DNA from: Salvator merianae
Taxonomy: Eukaryota; Chordata; Lepidosauria; Squamata; Teiidae
Reading direction: 5' to 3'
Length of the DNA stretch: 64,000 nt
Assembly (NCBI GenBank): GCA_003586115.2
Contig: QVOM02000057.1
Location: 186,001 to 250,000, forward strand
Made by a program: the position numbers and the translations under genes. The notes beneath the pieces are model-generated. The model did not search any database and had not been told where the DNA came from. It was given only the letters and a program-made list of their open reading frames with translations. Of the stretch, positions 51,873 through 64,000 are shown one piece after another (the first letter of the stretch is position 1; every line of letters starts with the position of its first letter).

Positions 51873-54800
51873 ATGGCGGCGGCGGGCGATGGACGCGGCG
51901 GCGGCACAGCTTGCAAGGTGGGAGTCATAGACGCTCCTCAGGTTCTCTTGCGCTCGTATAAAGGGGCAGGACGGTTGTCTCTTTGCCTGTAAAACCGAGG
52001 TGGGCGGTGTCTGCACCTGTTGAATTCCTGCCTGAGCGGCTTTTAAAGGCAAACGGGGCTCTACCGTGGAGGGACGAGGCAGTAGACTCAGCAGAAAATG
52101 CTGGAGCCGGGTGGGTGTTGCAATGCTGGCTGCCCTGTGGAGGAACTTTATGTTTTGCACGCAGAGTCCAAAGCTCAGGCTGCCTTCTTACCTAAGTTTT
52201 AATCCAGCTTCGGTCCACTTTTGGAGGGAAACAGCACACCAGCAAAGGGACAAGTTCTTTCCTTTCGGCGTTGTCTAACTTGGAAAATCCACCCGTGAGT
52301 TAGATAATGTGGAAAGAAAACGACCAGTCCCTTTGCTGACGGCTTATCTCACTCCGAAGGTGGGCTGAAGCTGGATGGGCCCCGTGTGGTTTTAGGGGCA
52401 GCATTCTCTGAATCCCATCCGCTTGGATTCAGACGGTCTTGCACCTGCAGTGAATTGGCATGGGTCATCCGAGGGACAGCCTTAAGTGTGGGAAGGACAA
52501 CGTTGTGTGTGATCTTGTGTCTGTTCCTTGATCCTTTGGAAGATTTCACGCCCGCTCAGTTCCATAAATTTGGTGTGGGAGGTGCTGTGTTGCAGAGGTT
52601 TGGCTCCTACCTGCAAAGCCAGTTGCCAGGGGCAGTAATCTTCATCTTAGCTTCCTGGCAGTCGTGTTGTGGTGTGCTAGAAGGGCTGACTAACATTTAT
52701 ATTCGGCGTGACCGGGAGGCTTCACCAAGCCCTCTGCTACATCTGGACTAGGTAAGAACAGGCAGGTTCTGGATCAGGGTCTCGATGCCCTAGAAGGCTG
52801 GATGAGGGCTGGTTAGCAGCATCCTAACCAGACTGAAGCCCTGTGTATACACAGTTCCTGTGTCCTGCTGTGGTAGGGACTGCCATCTCTCTAAAGGGTC
52901 TTGGGGCCATTGTGTCTACCAGAGGCAAAGGTGGCCATTGTCTCCAGGAGGGTGTTTTAATAGTTTTGGTTGGACCACCTGCCGCATGATCCCTTCTGCC
53001 ATGGTTTGTGTGGGGCTTTCTTGGCATGGAAAAAGGAGCTTATACAGAAGATGGGAGCTGAACTGCTATCTGGAATAATCTGCTGAAAGCATGCAGTGTG
53101 AAAACATCGGGTGGGTGGAAGGAAATAGAAAAATAGGGAGGGTTTCTCCCCCCCCCCCCCCCCCGTTCTCTCTTCTCTCACTGTTCTAAACAAATAAAGA
53201 GTCTTGTGGGGCCAGGCAGGAAGCAGGAAAAAAAATCCCTTAATATTTGCTCTTAAGCAGTTACATCTCCCGTCTTTGCTCTAGACTTGCTAGGTTAAAA
53301 TGTACACTTGCTGCCTAACCCCATCCCCGAGTTGTTTTATTGGGCAGACTGTAATTCCCCCCTCCCCTAATGTTCCAGGGACCAGTACCAATCCATAGTA
53401 ATATATTATTACTCTATAATAAATTCGATAGTATTTATTTTTCCTGTCCTGATAGCTAATGGTTTGGAGACCAGTGTCTGTCCACAGATCATCCAAAATC
53501 TTTTACTTGCCACAGCATTGCATTTGCACCTATAGCTAGGCGAAGCAATGTTCTTGTAAACAGCAAATATGCTGACATCAAGCAACCATTATTATTATTT
53601 CCTGCAGGTGGACCTCCCTGTGGATCTCTATGCAGGTGGCACTCTCTATATGGAACTCCCTTTCAATTATCACATCTAGTGCTCCTGGTTAGACCTGTCT
53701 TCCCTGAATGGCTATCACATTGCAGTTATGGCCCAATAAGATATATTTTTCATGCTATGTAGAATGAGGTCTTCTTTCTCGGCAAGCAGTTATGGCTTCA
53801 TGGGATGCTTCTCTCTTTCTTTTCTTCTCCTTTTTAGTTGGAATTTGCTGTCCAGATGACCTGCCAAAATTGTGTGGAAGCCATCCAGTCATCTCTGCGG
53901 GATGTGCCAGGTGATACAAGCAGCAGGGGGCATGACATTCTTTTAAGCTGGTGCTTATCAAACTGTCACCCTCCAGGTGTCCTTCACCTGGGAGCTGTCA
54001 TTCAGTGGGGTCGGCATGGGAGGCTGGGAGTGGAATGCCCAAAGCAATGGGCTCGTCATCGTCCTGTGACCAGTGTCAGCACAGATGCTGCAGGGACATA
54101 AGCAACGCGTATGCAGGGCCCTGCCTAATCCTAGAACATTTAAGGGTTTGATCTGAAATGTGTTTTGGTTGTGTAAACCACTCCCGGGCCTAGGATGAAG
54201 GGTGGTATATAAATGTAAATGGAAAAAAAAATAGATGAAGTCAAAAACTCAGCATTCTGCCACATCCCTCCTTCTCTCCAGAGCTTTCATCCTGCCTTTG
54301 TTTCGCTCCAGGCCTGCAGGTCCTTGACATTCAGCTGGATTCCCAGAGTGTGCTCGTGGAGACCAGCCTCGGCACCGAAGACGTCCAACGCCTTTTGGAA
54401 AGTACGGGGCGGAAAGCTGTGCTGAAAGGCATGGGCGGTACTGGTAAGACAGCAAAATAGTTTCCCTAGCCAAAGGGCCGAGGGATTTCCTCCTGGACTG
54501 GCAGATCCCATTAAAGCTCCAGAGTCCCAAGCTAGGATGTTCAAATAGGAACAGGCCATGCATCAATAGATGGGGCTTGGGGCCTGGGGTCGTGGGTCTG
54601 AGGCCTGGGACTTCCCCTCCCCTCCCCTCCCCTCCCCAAGAAGCTGGATAGTGCCTTTAGGAGCTAGGCCTTCCAATCTTGCCTTGTTGATGATTCTTTC
54701 ACCCTGTCTTGGAGAAGGATGAGAATGTCTTGATGGGGACTGTTTCATTTCGCTTTCGGGGTATGTGTGGAAGATGGCGCCTGTCCAGCCACGCAGCGAA

Positions 54801-56888
54801 CATGACCTGTTTCCTTGCAGAAAGCCCGGGCAACGCGGCTGTGGCAATGGTGTCCGGCCCCGGCATGGTCCGAGGGGTGGTCAGGTTCTTGCAGGTCACC
54901 CCGGAGAACTGCTTGATCGATGGCACCATCGACGGCCTGCAGCCAGGGCTTCACGGGCTGCATGTTCACGAGTTTGGGGATATCACCAGTGCCTGTCAGA
55001 GGTGAGGGGCGGTAGCAGGGAGCCTCTTCCGCTTTGGGCCGATTGGCTCTGGGCAGGGGCCTTCCGTTCCCAGAGGATCAGGCCCAAACTTGGCTTCTTT
55101 TCCCCAACAGCTGTGGAGACCATTTCAACCCCGACGGTGAATGCCACGGGGGGCCAGAGGATTTCCACAGGGTAAGGAGTGCCATCGCCGGGTGCTTAAC
55201 CTCTCTCAGGCCGTGGCTTTAATGCGGCCACCCAGATATTCTTGGTTCCATCGGCCCAGGCTAGAGAGGTGCCGAATCTCACCCACTCCTGGAAGGTCAC
55301 AGGTTCCCCATCTCTGCCCGTTGACACCATTTTAGGATGCAGCGTGGTTGCATTTCTGTTTGGTAACTTGTTTCTCAATTTTATTTTAAAACATTTTGAG
55401 ATGTTCATCTGAAGAAGTGGGATAGAAGCTTCTTAAATAAATATTTTTTGGGGACCAGTGTGCTGGGGACTGGGAAATTATTTCCTCCTAGACACCTTAT
55501 ACCTTTGGAAGGCATGATTGTGGCGGAAGGGTCCACTGGCTTTTAGAGGTGTGAACAGGTTTTAAATAACGTTCCCTGATTACTCACTGAGACAGGAATG
55601 AAGGAACTAATATTTAATTGGCCGAAAGCTGCAGCCAGTTTATTATTTATTACAAATTTTTGCTGCATCCTGCATCGTCTGTGGTCCTCTCTCATCAAAG
55701 CAAAGCAAAAATATTTATAATGATCAATCCTCTGAAGCTCTGTTGACGTAAGTTGTTCCTGCCCAGCAAAATCTACCTGTCGGTCTCTTTGAAGCATGCA
55801 GGAGACCTTGGAAACATCGTGGCTGATGAAGATGGCAGAGCTGCTTTCCGGATGGAAGACAAACGGCTGAAGGTTGGTCAAAGGGTTATGGCTGGCCCTC
55901 CCTCTGCAAAGGGAAGTACTCCACCAGAATCCCTGATAGTTTATATCCCTCAGGGCGGGTTACAACTGTAGGAGCTGCCAGAGAGATGTCCTGCGGTCCC
56001 CAGGGCCTCCAGTCCAGATTTTCTGCCCTTAGCCTTTCCCAAGTGACTCCCAAAGCAGAGAGAAGCAGGGAAGACCCAGTGAACTTCTGGGATACAGCGA
56101 GGATTCAAACAGTGGGACTTCCTTAGCGCTCTTACCGACTGTGTCACATAATGCTGTTTCTTGTTTGCTCACTGGTTATTGTTTCCCTTGGTAGGTTCAC
56201 GAGATCATCGGCCGGTCTTTGGTGGTCGATGAAGGGGAGGATGACTTGGGCCGCGGAAACCACCCGCTCTCCAAACTCACGGGGAATTCTGGCGAGAGGT
56301 AAGAAAAGACGGCCCCAAACTGAATGTTAGGATATTTACAGTTATTTATATTGCACCTTTGGGGACATAAATCCTTCCAAGGCAACGTATGTTAAGTAGC
56401 ATTTTTAAAAATACTGCAGCTCGCTTGGGTACGGAGTCTATTTTATTTTGTGCAAAGTACGTCTTAGCTTTGTTTTGTCAATTTTATTTTCTTACATGCA
56501 CGCACTTGTGAGTTGCCTTGGCCACCAAGAACAAAATTTAAATATTACATCAATCTCTTATAAATGATTTTTTCTGTAATTTTATCCAAGTTTCAACTCT
56601 TGGCAGAGCTACCCTGAGGGGCATTGATGCAGATAAGCAGTGTCAATAAATAAATTGCACGTTCCACAGCTCTAGCTGAATGCTTGTAGCCTCGGACTTC
56701 ATCTGCCTTTCTTGTTTTCTTGCTTTTCCAGGGTGGCCTGTGGCATTGTTGCACGTTCGCCCGGTCTCTTCCAGAATCCAAAGAAAATATGTACATGTGA
56801 TGGCGTGACATTGTGGGAAGAGCGAGAACGGCCTGCAGCTGGAACAGGCCGGAGAGTTGCCAGTAGCCAGCTGAATCCTCATCTTTAG
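51873..56888 (+). CDS. CCS: CCS, copper chaperone for superoxide dismutase, eight coding exons
   Basis: CCS delivers copper to SOD1 and oxidises its disulfide in the cytosol. Exons 51873-51917, 53838-53910, 54312-54443, 54821-55001, 55111-55171, 55795-55872, 56195-56298 and 56732-56888 join in frame to give 276 aa (human 274). Domain I has the MTCQNC copper site (C24, C27). Domain II is SOD-like: H131 and H133, zinc ligands H148, H156, H165 and D168 at SOD1 spacing, while the SOD1 copper ligand His120 is Asp (D202), as in animal CCS. Domain III keeps the CTC copper-transfer motif (C245, C247). The N-terminus is a short variable Gly/Ala stretch. The exon at 55795 begins HAGDLGN, using acceptor GAAG; the nearer CAG would break the frame. 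Confidence 0.94.
53148..53164. repeat. Poly(C) tract in CCS intron 1
   Basis: Seventeen C in a row. I see no other notable feature in the 1.9-kb CCS intron 1 apart from a TATAAAG at about 51957, just inside the intron. Confidence 0.85.
54609..54636. repeat. (CCCCT)n microsatellite in CCS intron 3
   Basis: Five perfect CCCCT pentamers between CCS coding exons 3 and 4. Confidence 0.85.
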
Positions 56889-56956
56889 AATTTCCTGTTC
56901 TGTTGTTTTCTTCCTGGGCTGGAACCTGGCAAAGCTTCTCATAATTATAAAAACGG

Positions 56957-56962
56957 AATAAA
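56957..56962 (+). terminator. CCS: Candidate CCS poly(A) signal
   Basis: AATAAA lies 69 bp after the CCS stop codon, giving a compact 3' UTR like that of mammalian CCS. Confidence 0.6.
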
Positions 56963-56979
56963 GCTATATAGGGATTGCA

Positions 56980-58100
56980 GGCTGGCTGTTAATAGCTGCA
57001 GGCCTATAACACCCACCGACCCACTGGAACAGCACAGAATAGACAGACATATTCTTTAAAATACCAGGTGTAGCTTCTAGGCTCATTTCGCTCCCTAGAA
57101 ACATTCCACTCATAGTTTGCTCTTTGAACGGGACAATAAAGCAGAGCAGTGTTTTGCAGTTTTGCAATTGCACAATTATTGTAGCAATACACTGTGAGAG
57201 CTCCTCATTTTTTAACTTTGAGATATACAGATTTCCTTTGCCTTTCAATCAACACCTTTTTAAAGAAGGTCTCTGTCTTTTTCTGGGTGTGTTTTTGCTT
57301 AGCTGTGTACCAGGCAGAAATTTAGCAGGGGGAGCTTTGCTGAGGAAGTGAAGGTAATGTGTAATTCATAAAAGATACAGGGTCAAGAAAAACCACAATC
57401 TCCTCCATTGTATAGACCGTCAAGGTGTTATTTCTCCTCCAGAGGTTTGTGCAGTCAAAGTGAAAAGGGAAGGTCTCCTGTGTGGCTGAAAATTGTTGCT
57501 GTCCTCATTGCGACCCTGGTTCACTGCAGGGTGTTTTAAGTGCCTCATTTCATCCACAGTTGCTTTGATCCTGAGAAACATGGTTGTGGCAAATAGCCAC
57601 AGAGGGTTTTGGAGGTTTTCCTCCAGCTGGTAACTTCCTCATTGTGGTTGCATGCACTGCATGCAAAATGCTACTCTGATTACTGGCTGTTGTGCTGGAG
57701 ATAATGGGAAATACAGTCCAAAAAAACCCAGGAGGGGCATATAGTTGGGGAAGGTAGTAATAGTAGGAGGTGCTCCTTCCTTTTGAACGTATGAAGATGA
57801 GCAACATAATTATGCTAACCTTGATTAGTAAAGTAATGAAGCTATGAAAGCAATGCTTTATTTCGAATTGATTATTGCATGCAAACTGTCTCTGTTGCAA
57901 TGCATACTTCTGAATGTATAGAGAGGGATATATGGGCCACCTTTTCTGTGTGCCTACTCTAAACCTGTTTTCCTGGTGCTCCTAAGATGTTTATTAAAAT
58001 CTTTCATTCTTCTCGACTACCATGTCGTGCTTGTGTTTGTCTGCTGTGAAAGGTTTGCTCTCTTGTCCTTTGCCCCAGTTGCTGGAAATTAACTGGCGGC
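56980..58100. other. CCS-RBM14 intergenic interval
   Basis: AT-rich unique sequence with no supported coding region and no repeat I recognise. GATGGTTTGTTG-like families are absent. The interval ends in the RBM14 CpG island. Confidence 0.5.
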
Positions 58101-58439
58101 GGCAGCAGCGGACAAAAAAAAACCTTTAAGCAGTGCGATGACGTCATTATTTAGCTGCGTGGTGGCTCTAAGCGGCGCCGGCGGGGCTGCGCTTAGGCAG
58201 GAAGACGGTTGGTTGGTTCCTCCGCGGCGGAAGCACGCCGCCGCGCGGGCTGCTGGGAAGCCGCTGGTCGCCGTGCGCAGGCGCCCTGCCCCGTCTCGCC
58301 CCGCCCCGCCGCCTCCTTCCTCCGCCCGGCGCAGTCAGCGGCGGCCATTTTGTGCGCGCCTTCGCTGCTTCCTTTCCCGCCCTCCGTGCCTCCTTCCTTG
58401 GTTCCTTCTTCTCCGACGGCCGCGCCGCCGGGCGAGTCG
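58100..58439 (+). promoter_or_regulatory. RBM14: RBM14 CpG promoter and 5' UTR with CRE and YY1-type motif
   Basis: A palindromic cAMP-response element TGACGTCA lies at 58139-58146, at the edge of a CpG island. A GCGGCCATTTTG YY1-type motif at 58341-58352 is about 90 bp before the ATG. The layout resembles the RBM4B promoter. No TATA box is evident. Confidence 0.65.
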
Positions 58440-61400
58440 ATGCACCCGGGCGTGAAGGTGTTCGTGGGCAACCTGCCCGAGGAGACGAGCCAGGTCGAGC
58501 TGCGCGAGCTCTTCGAGGCGGCGGCGCCGGGCGAGGTGCTCCGCGTGGCCCTCATGAAGCAGTTCGCCTTCGTCCACATGCGCGACGAGGCGGCGGCCGG
58601 CCGCGCCGTCCACAAGCTCAACGGGCACCTGCTGCACGGGCACCGCGTCATCGTGGAGCCCTCCCGGCCGCGGCCCACGCACACCGTCAAGATCTTCGTG
58701 GGCAACGTGCCCGCCGCCTGCACCAGCGGGGAGCTCCGCGTCCTCTTCCAGGCCTTCGGGCCCGTCGTCGAGTGCGACGTCGTCAAAGGTACCGAAGGCG
58801 GCGGCGGCGGCCCAGGAGCAGGAGCGAGAAAAGAAGACGGGCAGGGCGGCCGCGCCGCTCTCAGGGCGCGAGCAGAGGGCACCTGGGCATGTGCAGAGCC
58901 CAGGCCTCTGAGCCCCTGTCGAGCGCCACGGGGAGGGGAGGGGTGGGGGTGCACCGACCGGACAGCGGCGGCGCTCTTCAGGGCGCGAACGGAGGGCACC
59001 TGGGCATGTGCAGAGCGCAGGTCTCCACTTCCCTCTTGGCCATAAGGAAAGCAGCTCCGTAATCCGCCACCGTGGCAACCAGCACAGCAGCAGAAAACCG
59101 GGGCGGGGGGCGGAGAATTCAGCGTCCGAATATTTTTTCGGGAGGCGGTTTGTATCTCCTGGTTCGTGCTTGGCCCCTGCGGATGCGCGTCGTTTTGCTT
59201 TCAAAGCGCATTGAAAGCTACCTCGGGGGGGGGGGGCAGACGGGGGTGCGACTGTTCCTGGCCAGGCTCAGCACGCCTGTCTGTTCTGTATTTAGAAGCG
59301 GCTTAAGCTCGGGACTCGAAAGGGGGAGGGAGAAGTGAAGGTGAGTCTCTGGCTAAAGGCCTCTGCGGCCATGAACGACCGGATTGGGGGGGACGGGACA
59401 AAACAGAAGCTTCTCCTACTGCCCTGTCGCTTAAGGGCGGGCGATTTGGAGGAGGTGGTTAGGGGCTAATATGGGAGCCGGCATCCCTCCGCGTGGGAGA
59501 GACTTCAGACGACTGTGGAAGAAGATTCGTTGTTCCCACTCTGCTGCCTATGAAATATCGACAAACTGTCTAGGGAGAAAAAGTGGGAAGGGGCATATAA
59601 TGCAGTCTAGAAGGAGGAGAAGAGAGAAAATTAGCCTGTTTAAAATGTCTGGGGAAGCTACTTTTGAGTGCTTGCATTAACTCCTTGACCACCTTCAGTC
59701 TTTTTCCTTGCGTAGAGAAATCGGTGGACACAACCCAAGGTGTTAATATAGCCGGATCTTGACCCCAGTGATTTTTTTTCCCACTGAGATTTGTTTCCCT
59801 GTGAATACTTTTTCATTCAGAATGTTTTTGACCAGAACTTGGGCGAGTGAATTTAAACACAAGAGCATGGGAAGGCTTTTTTTTTTTTTTTCATTAACAA
59901 CTTTATTTTCCTCCTTTCCCACCACCATTGAATGAATCTGACTTTGTTCACAAAAATCTCCTTTTGTGTAATTATTATTCACAGTTTTAGTATCTGCAAG
60001 GGTTTTGGTATCATTGCTTGTCCATTCCCGAGTTAGCACCAGAGATTGTCACTTTCCCATAGTTTTTGCAGCTGGACGGTGGTTTAAACTGCTGGCTTTC
60101 GTTAATTCAGAATTCTGGTGCTTTTTACCATTCAGTATTCAGACCCTTCTGAATTCTGGCACACCTGACTTTGGCACTTTTGGATTCTGACACAGTTTGA
60201 GAGTCCATTGAGAGTTCTTGGGTGTATGTATGTTGGTATGTTTGCTTACTGGGTAAAAGAGGAACATAAAGCTTAAGCAATGAAGTGGAAGAAAGAAAGA
60301 TGGAAAACTTAGTCTCACAGCCTGGTGGGTAAAGTACCATAATCTAATTTCTCAAAAGATTTGAGAATTTACAGATCCTAGTATTAGTGCTTGTCATACA
60401 GAGCTTTTAAAATACAAGTGGTAAACTTTGTGATGGCATTGCAACAAATTAAGACTAAACTGAAAGTGAGTTGGTAAAGAACTTCCTTTAGTCTAAACCT
60501 GTTGTCTCTTAGTTGCAGCTTGGGTTCTCTTCTGCCTCATGTAATCGTGCTTGCGTCCCCATGTTCTCTTCATAGGCATTTGCTTTAGAGGACTGCACGC
60601 TATTTTGTCACTTTAGGATAAAGGATTATAATGCATGGTCAGGCAATTGTCTTAACAGCTTTCCACAATCGCCCATAAAGTTAAAGGACCCGGCGGTGCA
60701 CCATGCTGTGTAGAGCAGTTGGTAGAAAGCTGCCTTTAAATTTCTAGTTGTACAGTTCGTGAGCTGACTGAGAGGTTCATCGGTTGTGGTTATCCTTTTT
60801 CGTATTTCCAAGAAGCAACATGTCAAGGCCCTGCAAGGATTTTTTCCTGCATATCCTTGCAATATCCTGCATATCAAAAGTAAGATTTACTTGTTTCTGG
60901 ACCACTCGTCCTGTGCTGAACTTTGATACTACGCTATTAATGCCTTTTATAGTTATATGGAACCAGAAGACCTGGTTGGGTGACTGAGAATAGAAGTTCC
61001 CAACTTCCAAGGGCCCGTGGGCATATCTGAAGTTGTGAGAATGTGCTGTGTGCATTATCTCTATTAGTTTCTCCTTTTTGCCAGGCAGTGGAATGAAAGT
61101 TTTAGAAGCTTAGCTGGCATTCAGAGAGAATCTTTAGGGACATCTTTAGCTTCTGCGCTAAAAGTATTAGATGCCCATTGGGAGTCACTATGACTGGTAA
61201 GAGTTGGGAGTTTATCATCATCGAAACGAGTGTGATTTCCTGCCAGCACATGGGCTATTTAGATAGCTCATTCTCTTGGACTTCACCCTCTTCTTATTTT
61301 ATTGAACTCTTGGCTAGGATAGGAGAATGAGCCCTCTAACCTGAAAACAATTTCCAGGATTTTTTAATTACTACGAGATTCCTCCAGGTGAAAAACACAG

Positions 61401-64000
61401 CAAGTCCTGATTTCCCTTGATAGGGAATGCCAGTGTAGCCCCTAATATGGGATGCAGATGGACAAAACAGTTTTTGTTGGGTTAGCTGCTAGGCCTTTTA
61501 GTCTTTTAAAAAGTATGCCAGACGCTTAAAATTACAAGCAAGTATCTTCTTTAAAACTAAAAAGCATTTGTTAGTAGGAAGTCTGTCCACAGTTTTACAG
61601 AGGAATATTAGAATAATTACATCCATAGTCTACGTCCATTGTAGTTCACCACCCCTGTATGCTTCGATTTTTCTCATATTAGATCACCGTTGTGGGGTCC
61701 CCTGTTCAATCTCATTAGAGACAGTACAAATAAAGAACTAAGTGATCTAATATTTCTGCTTAATTTGATCTACCTGCTTGATATAAGAAAGTACTCATAG
61801 TCTGCTACTTTTTGATCAGTGGTAAGAGTAATACGTGGTTTTGGAAGACTGTAGTGTTGGAGTGAAGAGGAAACTCCCAGGAGTGCTGGATCTCAAATCA
61901 TCTTGACTAGATAACCCGTTTCAGTCTCTTTATCAGCTTGTGTGTGTGTGTTTTTTAATTATTTGTTTTTTTTCGGGTTCAAACTTTGCATTTAAAGTAA
62001 TTTGGAATAAAGGGAGATGAATTGGCTATTTTGACAGCTTGTTCCAGCGGTGCTGAATGCTTCAGGATTCTTATCTGAATCTATTAGATAACGGCCCTGG
62101 CCAGTGTCTGCTCTGACATGTAAGCCTGGGGGCTTTTGGGTGGCCTGTAATAGAGATGAGGGTTTGAGTTGGCCGTTGGCATGTGTGCTGTGCTGTGCTG
62201 TGAAGCACTGTGAAATCTTGTGGATGAGCAAGGGGAGTTTGTGCACACTTAAAAAAGAGACTGTAGTTAAAATAGGGTGTGCTGGTTCGACACACACAGC
62301 AGGGTCAGCCCAAATTAGGTATCATTTCAAGCTAACCGGGGATTGCTTTTCCCTAGGTTTGGATAACTATCAATCTTTAAGCCACTCTCCCAAATAGCAT
62401 CCTTTGTCAAATGCTTTGGGAGAACAGATTGTCAGGATAACTGGAGCCGTGGAACACGCCGTATGTCCGTGTCTTGGGTATGGGTGAATTGGTGATGTTT
62501 GCATGCCGAGCTAATACGTTCTCAGCATTTGACCTGGAGTCCTCACAGCGACATCTAAAACCCTTTTGCTCAGGGTTAGTATTCTGATGTAGAGATAATT
62601 CAGCCACACGGGCAGAGGTTTTAATTGTCTGTGGGAATTGGGGGCAGATATTTCAGGGAGCAGAGAAGCAGCGAGGTGGGGTGGACAGCGATTCCGGTGC
62701 ATAGCGTAGCTTTTCGGACAGCCGCCTGCCTCTTGCAGGGTGTTTCACTGGGCGCTGGGCTTGGTTTTTTTATTCCGGTGCAACCCACGTCAGCTGACAG
62801 TGCCTGTACTTTCTCGTTAACAAGCAAGCACTCTGAAGGTTGAGGTGTGCCGCTTTAAACGGAAGTAGAAGTGGGTTCCGATAATAAAATGTTTCATGTT
62901 CCTTATTGATAACCTTCTGTCTGCTGCTTTATCAGACTATGCGTTCGTTCACATGGAGAAAGACGAGGACGCTAGAGCCGCCATTGAACATCTTAACGGA
63001 AGGGAAATCAAAGGCAAACGGATTAACGTGGAACTCTCTAATAAAGCCCATAAGCGGGGGCCGGCCGGATACAGCGGGGGCCAGATGAGCGGCAGGGTGG
63101 ACAAGAGCAAAACCTCGCCGCTGGAGAAATACAACGCGAGGAGCGACGCCGCGAGAGCCGGCAGCCAGGCCTTCCCGACGCCCGCCTCAGGTTACGCCTC
63201 CCAGGACTACGACTACCAGCAGCGCCTGGACAGCAGCCGGTTGTCCCGCTTTGACTCCCAGGACGGCCAGGCGAGGCAGGTCTCTCCCTCCTCCTACTAC
63301 CGGAGAGACCGAAGCCCCCTCAGGCGTTCGCCACAGAGATCCGCTTACGGGCTTTCCGTGGCCGCCCAGCAAGGATCTTACAGAGATCAGGCCGCCGCTG
63401 CCACCGCCGCCGCTGCCACCGCCGCCTCTGCCGCTTCCTACAGAGATCAGCCTTCAGCCTCGCTCGGGATGGCCTACAGGCCCCAGCCGACAACGGGGCA
63501 GGCGGCCATGTATCGAGCCCAGTCCTCCGCCTTGCTCGGGAACGCGTACAGAGCCCAGGCGGGGGCCCCGGCCGCGGCGGCGGCAGCAGCGGCAGCCGCC
63601 TCGGCGCTGACTTCCTACGGCGGCCAGGTGGCCTCCACCCAAGTCTCTTCCTACGAGGCCCAGCCGACGACGACCTACGCTGCCACCTACGGGGCCCAGG
63701 CGGCCGCCACCTACGCGGCTTCCTACGGGGCTCAGGCCGCCGCCACCGCCGCCGCCTACTCAGCGTCGTACGGGGCCCAGGCGGCCACCAACCAGTCCGC
63801 CCTGTATAGCGCCCACGCTTTCTCGGCGCAGCCCGCTTCGTACGGAGTCCAGCCGGCCGTGGCCCACGCGGCTTCCTACGGGGCCCAGGCGGCGTCCGCG
63901 TTGCCGGCCGCTTACGGGGCGCAGTCGGCGGCCAACCTGGCGGCGGCCTACAGCATGCAAGACGCAGCCGCCGCTTCCTACAAGACGCAGCTCTCGGCTT
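58440..64000 (+). CDS. RBM14: RBM14 (CoAA/PSP2-like RNA-binding protein 14), 3' end beyond the window
   Basis: RBM14 is a nuclear coactivator and paraspeckle protein. Exon 1, 58440-58788, encodes RRM1 (KVFVGNLP at 6-13, KQFAFVHM) and the first half of RRM2 (KIFVGNVP from 84, ECDVVK). It splices in phase 1 to the exon from 62936 (DYAFVHMEK). That exon stays open to 64000, giving 471 codons so far (human total 669). After RRM2 come a basic linker, [11 protein letters not shown], and a low-complexity region of Y-R-x-Q and Y-G-A-Q repeats and Ala runs, the prion-like and TRBP-interacting region of the family. The stop is not in the window. The N-terminus is about four residues longer than human ([11 protein letters not shown]). 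The RRM2-internal phase-1 intron matches RBM14, not RBM4. Confidence 0.93.
58862..59030. repeat. Direct repeat, units 117 bp apart, in RBM14 intron 1
   Basis: CAGGGCGCGAGCAGAGGGC and the following CACCTGGGCATGTGCAGAGC at 58862 recur at 58979 with few changes; the repeated unit is about 50 bp. It lies directly downstream of the exon 1 donor in the CpG island. Confidence 0.75.
63555..63960 (+). repeat. RBM14: Coding low-complexity tandem repeats in RBM14 exon 2
   Basis: Imperfect in-frame units encode Y-G-A-Q-A-A, interspersed with a nine-Ala run at about 63568-63600. GCC/GCG and TAC codons dominate. These are the Tyr/Gln repeats characteristic of RBM14 and are liable to length variation. Confidence 0.8.

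Noticed and set aside
51950..51970. TATAAAG at about 51957 as the CCS promoter
   Set aside because: It lies downstream of coding exon 1, inside intron 1, while the shared CpG promoter upstream is sufficient.
55801..55872. CCS exon 6 starting at the CAG acceptor (55801)
   Set aside because: This would shift the frame and destroy HAGDLGN; the GAAG acceptor at 55794 keeps the zinc ligands H165 and D168.
58335..59204. Minus-strand open frames across RBM14 exon 1
   Set aside because: They are GC-driven shadows of the RRM coding frame with no independent similarity.

Overview
This is a vertebrate nuclear genome window with intron-rich, GC-rich genes in a background of decayed retroelements. It carries five protein-coding genes: SPTBN2 (+), RBM4B/RBM4 (+), CCDC87 (-), CCS (+) and RBM14 (+, cut by the right edge). 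The same genes neighbour each other on human chromosome 11q13. The repeats suggest a non-avian reptile, most likely a squamate: a tRNA-derived SINE with a Sauria-SINE-like 3' tail, LINE 3' tails ending in TAAATAAATA-type repeats, a dead L1 fragment and an abundant interspersed repeat. The species call is inference.

Layout. 1-1329 is a GC-rich 5' flank. 1330-32062 is SPTBN2 (beta-III spectrin), reconstructed as 35 coding exons whose phases all match, giving 2377 codons plus stop. Its first exon encodes a short alternative N-terminus, so the canonical first exons are probably left of the window. 32063-36480 is SPTBN2 3' UTR and intergenic DNA. 36480-47030 is RBM4B: CpG promoter, non-coding exon, two coding exons and a long 3' UTR. 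48939-51533 is the intronless CCDC87 on the minus strand. It lies head-to-head with CCS (51873-56888, eight coding exons) across a shared 340-bp CpG promoter. 58440-64000 is RBM14, with coding exon 1 and most of the long low-complexity exon 2.

Roles. SPTBN2 is a membrane-skeleton protein. RBM4B and RBM14 are related two-RRM RNA-binding proteins of splicing and nuclear bodies. CCS loads copper into SOD1. CCDC87 is a sperm-associated coiled-coil protein. They form a conserved neighbourhood, not a pathway or operon.

I found no CRISPR array, defence island, viral gene or other wholly new system. The items most worth a second look are: a 64-bp-arm intronic inverted repeat whose mismatches are all transitions (26107-26320); an element that is tandemly repeated at exactly 152-153 bp in two separate introns with the same junction; a SINE tail that supplies the polypyrimidine tract of an SPTBN2 exon; the alternative SPTBN2 first exon; and a gene order that differs from human by inversion or transposition of the SPTBN2-RBM4B block.
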